NCBI GenBank assembly: GCA_022571985.1
Contig: JACZWU010000008.1
Span: 1 to 64,000, forward strand
Direction of reading: 5' to 3'
DNA length: 64,000 nucleotides
Origin: Candidatus Zixiibacteriota bacterium
GTDB taxonomy: Bacteria > Zixibacteria > MSB-5A5 > GN15 > FEB-12
The number at the start of each line of letters is the position of its first letter. The stretch's first letter is position 1. The notes under the pieces were generated by a model. The model was given only the letters and a program-made list of their open reading frames with translations. It was not told the origin of the DNA and made no database searches. A program made the translations under genes and the position numbers. This document shows positions 1 to 7,751 of this stretch, one piece after another.

Positions 1-381
1 GATAAGGCCGTTGAGCCAATTCAACCTCCTGAAATTGAATTGGAAAAAATAGTCGGCAATTGGTTTTGGCTTGAATCATGTGGAGGGATCGCCGGCATTT
101 GCTTTGATACTTCCGGATTCGGGAGTGAGGGAATCTCTTTCACCAAAGACGGCATATTCTATCGCTGGTGCGATGTTTGCTATCCGTTGCCAATTGATTA
201 CAAAATTGAACAGAAGACATCTTATTTCTACGGACCGGATACTATTGTAACTGCAATCGTGTTCATACATGAAGATGTGACTATTGTGGATTTGATAATA
301 AAACAGCTTGATGATAACGGACTTACGGTTATAGAAGACTGTGGTGACTGTTATGAGAGTGTTTACTCAAGAATTAATTAG
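1..381 (+). CDS. Putative lipoprotein, paralogue 1 of 3 (5' end outside window)
   Basis: The reading frame is open from base 1 to the TAG at 379-381, so the start and signal peptide lie outside the window. The first visible residues (DKAVEPIQPPEIELEKIVGN) match residues just after the lipobox cysteine of the next gene, so only about 20 N-terminal residues are missing. Shared features are IVGNW near the mature N-terminus, a SCGG turn, an (I)SFTKDG motif, YGPDTIV and a C-terminal DCxDCYESVYSRI. The GNW plus TKDG pattern resembles small lipocalin-like lipoproteins of the FCB group, which is only an inference. The function is unknown. Confidence 0.7.
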   Translation, partial: DKAVEPIQPPEIELEKIVGNWFWLESCGGIAGICFDTSGFGSEGISFTKDGIFYRWCDVCYPLPIDYKIEQKTSYFYGPDTIVTAIVFIHEDVTIVDLIIKQLDDNGLTVIEDCGDCYESVYSRIN

Positions 382-434
382 ATAGAATCAGCTTGCAGGA
401 CTGAAAACATTCAGCCCTTACAAAGTAGGTAACA

Positions 435-908
435 ATGAAAGCAAATGCAATTCTTCTGACTTTTTTCGCTATCTTCATTACGACTTCATGTAGCGATAAG
501 GCTGTTGAGCCAATTCAACCTCCTGAAATTGAATTGGAAAAAATAGTCGGCAATTGGTTATGGCTTGAATCATGCGGAGGGATTGACGGTAATTGCGAGG
601 ACTCTTCCGGATTCGGCGACGATGGTATATCTTTTGGTAAAGACGGTAGTTTTTTCGCCTGGGGTACTTTAGTCGATCCTATGGATGGAATAGAATACAA
701 TATCGAACAAAAGACGTCTTTTATATTCGGACCGGATACTATAGTAACTGCAATAGTGTTCAAACATGAAAGTGTGACTTTCACAGATTGGATAATAACA
801 ATTCTCGACGACAATTCACTTACAATTGTGCGAAACTGTGCTGACTGTTACGAAAGTGTTTACTCAAGAATTCGAACTACAGATCCAATTATTGTTGGGC
901 CGGATTAA
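435..908 (+). CDS. Putative lipoprotein, paralogue 2 of 3
   Basis: This 157-residue protein begins with a type II signal peptide (MKANAILLTFF...TTSC) whose lipobox cysteine is about residue 19, so it should be a lipid-anchored envelope protein. The mature part repeats the family pattern: IVGNWLWLESCGG, SFGKDGSF, FGPDTIVTAIV and DCYESVYSRI. A GTAGGTAAC sequence just upstream of the ATG may serve as ribosome binding site and recurs before paralogue 3. Four cysteines in the mature region (SCGG, NCED, NCADC) could form disulfides. It probably arose by tandem duplication. Function unknown. Confidence 0.75.
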   Translation: MKANAILLTFFAIFITTSCSDKAVEPIQPPEIELEKIVGNWLWLESCGGIDGNCEDSSGFGDDGISFGKDGSFFAWGTLVDPMDGIEYNIEQKTSFIFGPDTIVTAIVFKHESVTFTDWIITILDDNSLTIVRNCADCYESVYSRIRTTDPIIVGPD

Positions 909-1138
909 GTCAGCCTCTACAATACTCTCCCTCGGCTCCCTGGACTCCCACGGGACTTCGTGCGCTTCGGGACTTTGTTCGCTCGGGACTATAGTCAGGG
1001 TGACGATGTGTGAAAGATGGATTCCCGACTACTCGGGAATGACAGTTGGCTAAAGCTTAAACAATTCCTTGACGATTCTCGTCTTAATAGTTAGAATAAA
1101 TTGTCGATTATAGGAACTAATTAACAAAGTAGGTCACT
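909..1138. repeat. REP-like dispersed intergenic element
   Basis: The gap between the second and third lipoprotein genes is filled by a dispersed element with CGCTCGGGACTATAGTCAGGG, then AGATGGATTCCCGACTACTCGG and GGGAATGACA. ATTCCCG-ACTACT-CGGGAAT is a short inverted repeat. Closely related sequence occurs at about 1640-1735, 4842-4915 (inverted) and 5930-6055. Confidence 0.6.
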
Positions 1139-1618
1139 ATGAAAGCAAATACAATTCTACTGACTTTTTTCGTTATCTTGTTAGCAACTTCATGCAGCGA
1201 TAAATCTGTTACTCCAAATCAACCGCCCGGGGATGAACAACAAATAATCGGCAATTGGTTATGGGTTAAATCATGTGGCGGATTCGCCGGTGGTTGCACT
1301 GATAATTCCCCCTTGCCGAATATGGGCATCACTTTCACCAAAGACGGCATATTTTATGCCTGGTGCGATGTTTGCGATCCGCTTGAACTAGAATACAGCG
1401 TTGTGCGGAAGAAGTCATATATATACGGACCGGATACAATAGTGGATATGCTTGTGATAGGAAGTACAAGTATGTTTTACCCACAACAGATAATAAGACA
1501 TCTCGATGACAGTTCGCTAACGCTTGTGCAAGATTGTTTTGACTGTTATGAGAATTATTACTCAAGGATTCGAACTACAGATCCAATTATAGTTGACCCG
1601 GGTGGTGTCAGCCCCTAA
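1139..1618 (+). CDS. Putative lipoprotein, paralogue 3 of 3
   Basis: This 159-residue lipoprotein starts MKANTILLTFFVILLATSC; the cysteine of LATSC is the predicted lipidation site. It keeps the family motifs (IIGNWLWVKSCGG, ITFTKDGIFYAWCDVCDP, YGPDTIV, DCFDCYENYYSRI) but diverges more in the middle than paralogue 2. An AAAGTAGGTCACT leader precedes the ATG, as for paralogue 2. The tail DPGGVSP is an extension. It sits between two copies of the dispersed intergenic element. Function unknown. Confidence 0.75.
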   Translation: MKANTILLTFFVILLATSCSDKSVTPNQPPGDEQQIIGNWLWVKSCGGFAGGCTDNSPLPNMGITFTKDGIFYAWCDVCDPLELEYSVVRKKSYIYGPDTIVDMLVIGSTSMFYPQQIIRHLDDSSLTLVQDCFDCYENYYSRIRTTDPIIVDPGGVSP

Positions 1619-1624
1619 GAATGT

Positions 1625-1742
1625 TCTCGTGGGTTCCAGTGTCACCCGTCGAGCCCTCTCGGCTACGCTCTGGACGGCGCAGGATCAGTGTGACGAGTGA
1701 AAAAGATGGATCCCAGCCTGCGCTGGAATGACAGAAGAGGCA
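1625..1742. repeat. REP-like dispersed intergenic element
   Basis: This gap carries GTGGGTTCCAGTGTCACCC, CTCGGCTACGCTCTGGAC and AGATGGATCCCAGCCTGCGC followed by TGGAATGACAGAAG, a variant of the element at 930-1055. It separates the lipoprotein cluster from the convergent lar operon. Confidence 0.55.
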
Positions 1743-1748
1743 GTGGGA

Positions 1749-2936
1749 CTAAGTTTGTATCTTTGAATCGAGCATCTTCCTGGCAGCCGCTTTGGCTTCC
1801 TCAAATACAACCGCAATAGGCACGCCTTTTTCAGAGGCTGCCTTTTTGCAATCTTCATATTCGGGATGAATACTTTTTATGTCACCACCCAGTCTGCCGA
1901 CTTTGATACCGATGTCGCCATAGGAGGTTTCGACTGAAACGATTTCCCTGTGAAGCTTTTTTCTCCCAATACGCTGAATGCGCATTCCGAGCGTGGACAC
2001 TTCACTAAAAACTGTTGAGAGCACCTCATCCAGTCTCTCCGGTTCGATAATTATACTCATCATTGTCCCCGGCCTGTTTTTTTTCATCGAAATCGGCGTC
2101 ATATAAAAATCCAATACTCCCTGGCTTAAAAGCAATTCCGAGGTATAGCCAAGTAGTTCAGGATTCATATTATCTATATTGGTTTCCAGCAGAAGCACTT
2201 CATCGGACAAATATTTCTCTGTAGCAGCTTCCCCTAAGCAGATCCTCAATAGATTAGGGATTTCCAGATCCCGGCTGCCAGCCCCGTAGCCAATCCGGGA
2301 AACCGTCATATCCGGCATTGTTCCATAGCTTTTTGCAAATGCTTTGAGAATGGCCACACCTGTCGGCGTTGCCATTTCAGCTTCAATTCCCCGAGAATAG
2401 GTGGGAATCCCCTCAAGAATTTCCATTGTCGCCGGAGATGGTACCGGGATAGTACCGTGCTGACAATTTATGAAGCCGGTGCCTACTTGAACTCTGGACG
2501 AATATACTTCTTCGATACCCAGCTTGCTTATGCCATAGACCGAGCCAACAATGTCCACGATAGAATCGATGCCGGCGACTTCGTGCAGATGTATATGATT
2601 GATATCTTTTTGATGAATCTTCGCTTCCGCCTCTGCTACATATCGAAAAACTTTTTCAGATTTGATTTTGATTTTGTTCTGCAGATCGCTCTTATCCAAA
2701 ATATCAAGAATATTGGTGAAAGTCCGGTGAGGATGGCGCTCGGTGACACTAACATCAAACTTAACGCCCCTGATACCATTCCTGGAAGTCGTTTCAGCTT
2801 TTAACTTAATCCCCGGCAAATTCAGTTTCTGCATTTCGGACTCAAGGTCCTCTACCTCTAGCCCAAGATCGATCAGCGCCCCTAAAATCATATCACCGCT
2901 AATACCTGAGAAGCAGTCAAAATATGCTATCTTCAT
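1749..2936 (-). CDS. larC: LarC, nickel insertion into pincer cofactor
   Basis: LarC (DUF111 family) performs the CTP-dependent insertion of nickel into the pyridinium dithiocarboxylate nucleotide, the last step of nickel-pincer nucleotide synthesis. The 395-residue product begins with the diagnostic FDCFSGISGDM and has HLHEVAGIDSIVDIVG near residues 117-132 and the conserved EMATPTGVAIL near 185. In Lactobacillus larC is split by a programmed frameshift; here it is one continuous frame. It is the last gene of a larE-larB-larC operon, 14 bp after larB. Confidence 0.93.
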   Translation of the reverse strand: MKIAYFDCFSGISGDMILGALIDLGLEVEDLESEMQKLNLPGIKLKAETTSRNGIRGVKFDVSVTERHPHRTFTNILDILDKSDLQNKIKIKSEKVFRYVAEAEAKIHQKDINHIHLHEVAGIDSIVDIVGSVYGISKLGIEEVYSSRVQVGTGFINCQHGTIPVPSPATMEILEGIPTYSRGIEAEMATPTGVAILKAFAKSYGTMPDMTVSRIGYGAGSRDLEIPNLLRICLGEAATEKYLSDEVLLLETNIDNMNPELLGYTSELLLSQGVLDFYMTPISMKKNRPGTMMSIIIEPERLDEVLSTVFSEVSTLGMRIQRIGRKKLHREIVSVETSYGDIGIKVGRLGGDIKSIHPEYEDCKKAASEKGVPIAVVFEEAKAAARKMLDSKIQT

Positions 2937-2950
2937 TTATTTCACTGTTC

Positions 2951-3694
2951 CTAATTGAGACGGGCCACAAAGTGTCCGGCACCAAAACCGTTGTCAATGT
3001 TCATCACCGCCACACCGGGCGCACAGGAGTTCAGCATCGTCAGTAACGCCGCCAGACCCTCAAAGCTACTGCCATAGCCGATACTTGTTGGCACGGCAAT
3101 AACCGGTTTACGAGTAAGTCCGCCCACCACGCTGGCCAGGGCGCCATCCATGCCTGCTACAACAATAATTGCATCAGCGGAATTCATTAGCTGAATCTCC
3201 CCTGTAAGACGGTGCAGACCGGCGACGCCGACGTCATAAAGACGTTCAACCGAATCGCCTCCCAAAAGTTCAGCAGTAACAGCGGCCTCTTCGGCAATAG
3301 GGATATCCGATGTCCCGCCGGTTATGACGAGAATCTTTTTGTTTTTTTTCTTACTCTCGATCTTGCCTATGGCAACAATTCGCGCAACATCATAGTATAC
3401 CGCCTTGCCGTTTACACCGGCGATTGCCTGATAAATTTCATCGCTGGCTTTAGTGGCTATCACCGGTTGTTTTAGATCAGCTAACTTTTTGGCTATTTCG
3501 CTGATTTGTGCTGTCGATTTACCTTTGCAAAAGATGACTTCTGGAAATCCGGTTCTGAGCATCCGATGGGTATCCAGTTTAGCGAAATCGAGATTTTCAT
3601 AGGGAAGCGAGGTGAACGTCTCCAGTGCTTCGGGCACAGTCATGGAATTTTCCTGGACCCTTTCCAGCACGGCTTTAATTTTTATTCTGTCCAT
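2951..3694 (-). CDS. larB: LarB, pyridinium-3,5-bisthiocarboxylate synthesis
   Basis: LarB carboxylates and hydrolyses nicotinic acid adenine dinucleotide to give the dicarboxylated mononucleotide used by LarE. The 247-residue protein has the PurE-like C-terminal half: ITGGTSDIPIAEEAA near 123-137, then GMDGALASVVGGL and VPTSIGYGSSFEGLAALL. The N-terminal half carries LDTHRMLRTGFPEVIFCKGK, typical of the family. The ATG at 3694 lies inside the 3' end of larE (20-bp overlap), which implies translational coupling. Confidence 0.93.
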   Translation of the reverse strand: MDRIKIKAVLERVQENSMTVPEALETFTSLPYENLDFAKLDTHRMLRTGFPEVIFCKGKSTAQISEIAKKLADLKQPVIATKASDEIYQAIAGVNGKAVYYDVARIVAIGKIESKKKNKKILVITGGTSDIPIAEEAAVTAELLGGDSVERLYDVGVAGLHRLTGEIQLMNSADAIIVVAGMDGALASVVGGLTRKPVIAVPTSIGYGSSFEGLAALLTMLNSCAPGVAVMNIDNGFGAGHFVARLN

Positions 3695-4544
3695 TAGTCT
3701 TTATAAACGTGTTCATGCTGCCCATTCTGTAACCTTCCAGATCAACAGTGACATATTTGTAGCCTAAAGCCTTGAAGGCCGTTACGATTTTGTTCATCGA
3801 TGACTCTTTAAGCAATACCGGGAATTCATCTTTCGGCACCTCTATTCGAACCAGTTCACCATGTACCCTGACACGTTTCTGTTTGATACCCAGTTGTTCC
3901 AAAAACATTTCAGCCTTTTCAACTTTAGCAATGTTTTCTTCATAAAGACGGGTGCCATATGGGAATCTGGTTGAGAGGCAGGCTTCGGCCGGCTTATTCC
4001 AGGTTGGTAATTGCAGCTGTCTTGATAATATCCGAATCTCGTCTTTGGTCAGCTTGGCCTCTTTCAAGGGACTGTTTATTCCGAATTCGGTTGCCGCAGT
4101 CAGCCCGGGCCGATAGTCGGTGGTATCGTCGTAGTTGGTACCGTCCACCACCCAGGCTAAATTGTGTTGTTCAGCCAGCAGCAGCAGTTTTGTAAACAGC
4201 ATTTTTTTGCAGTAGTAGCAGCGGTCGGCAGGATTGGCGGCAAACTTTTCGTTTTTCAGTTCATTCTGATAAATTACTTCATGACTGACTCCGATCGAGT
4301 TAGCAATTTCTCTGGCACACTCCAGCTCTTTTGTTTTATAAATTGGAGAATGAGTGGTAACCGCCAGCACTTTACTGTTCAAAACATCAAAAGCAACTTT
4401 CAATAGAAATGTGCTATCCGTACCTCCGGAATAAGCCACCAGAACGCTGCCCATAGCAGTCAGTCGACTCACCAGCGCATGCAGCTTGGCAGAAAGAGAA
4501 TTGTCTATATCCAACGCATCATAACTAACACTTAGTTCAATCAT
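3675..4544 (-). CDS. larE: LarE, sulfur transfer for the pincer cofactor
   Basis: LarE is a PP-loop ATP pyrophosphatase that adenylates the LarB product and transfers sulfur to it. The PP-loop VAYSGGTDST lies near residues 36-45. I chose the ATG at 4544, not the upstream TTG at 4574, because GGAG stands eight bases before it; this gives 289 residues. A CYYC pair (NPADRCYYCKK) plus the cysteine in EACLSTRFPYG gives three cysteines. That resembles LarE proteins proposed to bind an Fe-S cluster rather than the single-cysteine sacrificial type; the assignment is inferred. First gene of the lar operon. Confidence 0.9.
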   Translation of the reverse strand: MIELSVSYDALDIDNSLSAKLHALVSRLTAMGSVLVAYSGGTDSTFLLKVAFDVLNSKVLAVTTHSPIYKTKELECAREIANSIGVSHEVIYQNELKNEKFAANPADRCYYCKKMLFTKLLLLAEQHNLAWVVDGTNYDDTTDYRPGLTAATEFGINSPLKEAKLTKDEIRILSRQLQLPTWNKPAEACLSTRFPYGTRLYEENIAKVEKAEMFLEQLGIKQKRVRVHGELVRIEVPKDEFPVLLKESSMNKIVTAFKALGYKYVTVDLEGYRMGSMNTFIKTNGQNKN

Positions 4545-5019
4545 CTCTGAGACTCCATAACTTAGCTGCAGCAAGCTGCCGTTTCAGGTCGCGGCCGGTT
4601 TGTAGTTTGACCAAAACCATATCGGAGTATTTGAGATTTGTCAAGATTCAACAGAACTGTTTCGAATTGATGCTAATTCTATCTAACTGCGCGGGACACC
4701 TCGCCTCATCAAGGGACAGAACTTTCGACAGACTCAGGACGGGGCGAGGACACGCCATGGCCGCCGTACACGAAACTAGTCAAATTGTTGCCAGCAATTT
4801 TGTCATTCCCTAGTCTTTAACTGTCTTTCCAACGTTTTAATCCCGAGCGTAGCCGAGGGGCAGGCTGGAATCCATCTACTTTGTCATTCCCGAGTAGTCG
4901 GGAATCCAGCCGCTGATACGAGCAGAAAAGTTTAGATTCAAAGTACATGGGGGGCAGATGGCACAACTGCCGCCCACAAACTAAATACTCACTTAGAAAG
5001 TGGGCACCCTGACTCCAGT
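4545..5019. other. Gene-free stretch with an inverted REP-like element
   Basis: No convincing gene is visible. At 4842-4915 lies an inverted copy of the dispersed element, with CATTCCCGAGTAGTCGGGAA, matching the copy near 1020-1050. GC-rich fragments at 4690-4790 look like degraded copies. Confidence 0.5.
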
Positions 5020-5616
5020 CTACAAAACCCCTGAAAACACCCAATCAGACTTGTCGTAGCGTAGCATTTTCATTTTGAAGGGACGAATAGTGACTGAATC
5101 AACCTGAGGTGCCTTCCATCTGACGGAAAATTCCACAATTAGCGAATCTGCATCCTTAGGAATATCCTGTCGACCAAACCAAAAATATATTCGTGGCCAT
5201 TGTAACTTACGTGTGTTGATCCGTTTACTTTGACGGGGCATTTTCAATCTATGATTCGAAGGAAGAAATGTAAATATCATCGAGTCACACTTAAAGTCGA
5301 TAGTGTCGGCAGTTGATCCACGAAACTCTAATGTAATGCCGTATTTTCCCTCCGGATATTTTATTCCTAGTGGCCCACCAATTCTGGAGATTATTGATAA
5401 AAAGCCTTCATAGCTTTCAAACTTCCCGATAGGGCAATAGATCATATCAGCAAATTCGAATTTCCCTTCCTCGTTTCTTGTCAATTCGGGCGAATGGAAG
5501 ATTCTAGTATGAATACGAGTACATACTATTAATGTGAACGAGAATAATAAAGTAAACAAGAGTATTGCTTTAATTGATTTCAGACTATACTCACAAGCAT
5601 TTCTACGATTTCGCAT
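5020..5616 (-). CDS. Membrane-anchored protein of unknown function
   Basis: I place the start at the ATG at 5616 because AGGGAG lies seven bases upstream; a longer frame to 5703 has no such site. The 198-residue protein has one N-terminal transmembrane segment (AILLFTLLFSFTLIVC, about residues 17-32) and a mainly beta-rich C-terminal region, presumably periplasmic. I see no catalytic motif. It stands alone between repeat-rich gaps and I do not recognise the family. Confidence 0.55.
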   Translation of the reverse strand: MRNRRNACEYSLKSIKAILLFTLLFSFTLIVCTRIHTRIFHSPELTRNEEGKFEFADMIYCPIGKFESYEGFLSIISRIGGPLGIKYPEGKYGITLEFRGSTADTIDFKCDSMIFTFLPSNHRLKMPRQSKRINTRKLQWPRIYFWFGRQDIPKDADSLIVEFSVRWKAPQVDSVTIRPFKMKMLRYDKSDWVFSGVL

Positions 5617-6216
5617 TTGAGACTCCCTGAACACAAAACTAAGTAGTTTCAACGGTACTTGCCTTGATATGTCCCACAGTTTATTAAACAAACACATAGC
5701 CATATCAATAAGATTAGATAATTGAGATTACTTATAAAATCAATCAATATTCGCGGGTGGCCTACCGTTTATAATGGATTCATGTCGAAATCCCCACCAA
5801 ACCCCTACAAAATACTCTCCCCCATGTAAATAGAAAGCAACCATCATTGTGACAAAAAACAGGTGAAAAACAATAGGAAAAATATATAATATAACAAAAC
5901 GAAGCCAATGGGCAGCTTAGGCTTTGCCTACCCTTCGGCTACGCTCAGGGTGACGATTATAGAAGATGGAATCCCGCCTACCCTTCGACTCCGCTCAGGG
6001 TGACAGATGAAAGATGGATTCCCGCCTGCGCCCCGTGACTACACGGGACTAAAGCTGGAAAGACAGAAGAGGCAAGAAAAGACAAAGTCGAGAATTGGGC
6101 GACCAGATAACGGCCTAATTTACGCGCTGTCTTATATCGCCGAAGTGGTCGGTGTCGCTGCAGGGTGGCCCACCATTTATGGTGGGTTCCTGTGTCACCC
6201 CCGGTTACTGTCGGCG
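5617..6216. other. Repeat-rich intergenic region downstream of kamA
   Basis: No gene is supported. It holds a decayed REP palindrome (GGTGGCCTACCGTTTATAAT, about 5754-5773), two runs of the CTACCCTTCG...CTCAGGGTGAC element (5930-6020), a GATTCCCGCCTGCG segment, a 45-bp near-copy of the 3' end of the radical SAM gene (6115-6159), and a REP palindrome CCCACCATTTATGGTGGG at 6169-6186. Confidence 0.6.
6115..6159 (-). repeat. Partial duplication of the kamA-family 3' end
   Basis: Bases 6115-6159 match 6217-6261, the last 45 bases of the radical SAM gene including the stop codon, with three mismatches. The copies are offset by 102 bp, and the intervening 57 bp contains a REP palindrome, so the duplication and REP insertion may be one event. 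Confidence 0.75.
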
Positions 6217-7413
6217 CTAATTTACGCTCTGTCTTATATCGCCGAAGTGGTCGGCGTCGCCGTTCTGTTCGTAATAGTCGTTGTGATAACCGCTGACCGG
6301 TTTTAACTGGTCCAGCCAGTAGGCCTTGTCATCGCGATGGCAGACAATCATACGCTGCTCGTCGCGTGGATTCTTGGCGCGGTGATATTTGAGATAAATA
6401 TGCCTTTCATCCACGCCGACAATTTCGATTTTGCCCGATTCGTGAGACATGGCATATTTCAGACGTTTCGATAGACCGGAGCACTTTTTCTTGGCCTTTT
6501 CAATTTTCTGATATGCCTCGACTATCGGCACTTCGAAAGGCTCGTTGCCCTCGGTCGGTCTCCCCTGAAAAACATAATACTGCGGCACGCCCATATAAGA
6601 AAGTTCGTTCCACAGCTCGGCCATGACCTCGGGGTCATCGGAGATACCGCGGATAATCGGGTTCTGATTGACACAGATAACGCCGGATTCGATGAGCATA
6701 GCAATCGCCTCGCGTGATTCCGGGGTCAGTTCGCGGGGATGGTCATAGTGGCACATCATATAGATACGTTTTTCAGGCGTAGAATATTTCTTGAACAGGT
6801 CCATCAGAGCCGGGTCATTGGTGAATCTAAAGGGATTAAAGGCCGGCATTTTGGAGCCAATACGAATAATTTTGAGATGGTCAATTTCTCTTAAAGACGC
6901 AAAGATTTTTTCTAACTTTGGCGTCTGCAAAATCATCGGGTCGCCGCCGGTTAAGAGCACATTGGTGACTTCGGTGTGATTTCTGATATATTCCAGACCG
7001 CTGCTTATATCATAGGTAACTTCGTCGTTATCGTTCATAAACAGCCGTTTGCGGAAACAATAGCGGCAGTAAGCGCCGCAGACCTCGTTGACCAGAAGCA
7101 AAACAGTAGTGCCGTATTTGTGCTGGACACCTTTTTCTACAGTAATGGATTCTTCGTTGGAGGCATCAAGAATGCCCCAGTCGTTTAGTTCCCTCTCATC
7201 GGGAATGACTAATCTGCGAATAGGGTCGTTGGGGTCTTTCCAGTTAATGAGCGAGACATAATAGTCATTGGTTCTGAAAGCAAACTTCTGGGCGACTTTT
7301 TTGAGCTTTTCTTTTTCGGCTTCAGGCAGTCCGGGCAGTTTGTCTATATTGAGAATATATTTGGCCCTTTTTCTTTTTTCTGTGCCGTCTTTTATAGGGG
7401 GGCTTGAACTCAT
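6217..7413 (-). CDS. KamA-family radical SAM protein (aminomutase-like)
   Basis: The 398-residue protein carries the radical SAM cluster motif CGAYCRYCFRK, with three cysteines for a [4Fe-4S] cluster, followed by LTGGDPMIL, as in lysine 2,3-aminomutases. These enzymes use SAM and PLP to move an amino group. The glycine-rich GGGGK PLP loop of classical lysine 2,3-aminomutase is not evident; MSHESGKIEIVG occupies the C-terminal region and may supply the lysine, so substrate specificity is open. I chose the ATG at 7413, preceded by AGGAGG with seven-base spacing, over an upstream candidate at 7449. Its 3' end is partly duplicated downstream. Confidence 0.85.
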   Translation of the reverse strand: MSSSPPIKDGTEKRKRAKYILNIDKLPGLPEAEKEKLKKVAQKFAFRTNDYYVSLINWKDPNDPIRRLVIPDERELNDWGILDASNEESITVEKGVQHKYGTTVLLLVNEVCGAYCRYCFRKRLFMNDNDEVTYDISSGLEYIRNHTEVTNVLLTGGDPMILQTPKLEKIFASLREIDHLKIIRIGSKMPAFNPFRFTNDPALMDLFKKYSTPEKRIYMMCHYDHPRELTPESREAIAMLIESGVICVNQNPIIRGISDDPEVMAELWNELSYMGVPQYYVFQGRPTEGNEPFEVPIVEAYQKIEKAKKKCSGLSKRLKYAMSHESGKIEIVGVDERHIYLKYHRAKNPRDEQRMIVCHRDDKAYWLDQLKPVSGYHNDYYEQNGDADHFGDIRQSVN

Positions 7414-7751
7414 TTTGAGCCTCCTGTTTCTAAATTCATCAACTGTCAATTTCTTTTTGGGAAGGTCACCGGTATTTTCGCTCCCGGACGGTCGTCATTC
7501 GCCGCGGAATTTCCGTGATATTACCCAAGGCGATAAACCTTCCAGTGGGGTTGACCATCTTCGGTCAGTTAAGAGAATCAGGCCAGGTAGCTAAATTGAA
7601 GCCCTTTGTTATTATTCGCCTGTCTATCGTTATAAGATACTAACCAATAGCCGCTCTGGCAAGCATGAGCGTGCAGAAATCAGCCAAAACGAGGCTGATT
7701 TTGAAGTTATCCCTATGGGGTTAAGAGAGTTAACCCCATAGAGTTCTGATT
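7414..7751. other. Intergenic region with two hairpins
   Basis: No gene is visible between the radical SAM gene and the DUF2723 gene, both on the minus strand. Two inverted repeats are present: AAATCAGCC/GGCTGATTT at about 7677-7701 and a 12-bp perfect stem at 7713-7741. The stretch nearest the radical SAM gene may hold its promoter. Confidence 0.45.
7713..7741 (-). terminator. Hairpin after the DUF2723 gene
   Basis: CTATGGGGTTAA pairs perfectly with TTAACCCCATAG around a five-base loop, starting 10 bases after the DUF2723 stop codon. There is no T-run, so it may stabilise the mRNA 3' end rather than act as an intrinsic terminator. Confidence 0.5.

Noticed and set aside
4817-5044. A 75-codon minus-strand frame upstream of larE
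   Set aside because: It is made of the REP-like element and overlaps the better-supported gene at 5020; no ribosome binding site.
6007-6306. A 99-codon plus-strand frame with internally repeated peptide
   Set aside because: The repeated peptide comes from the duplicated radical SAM gene end on the opposite strand.
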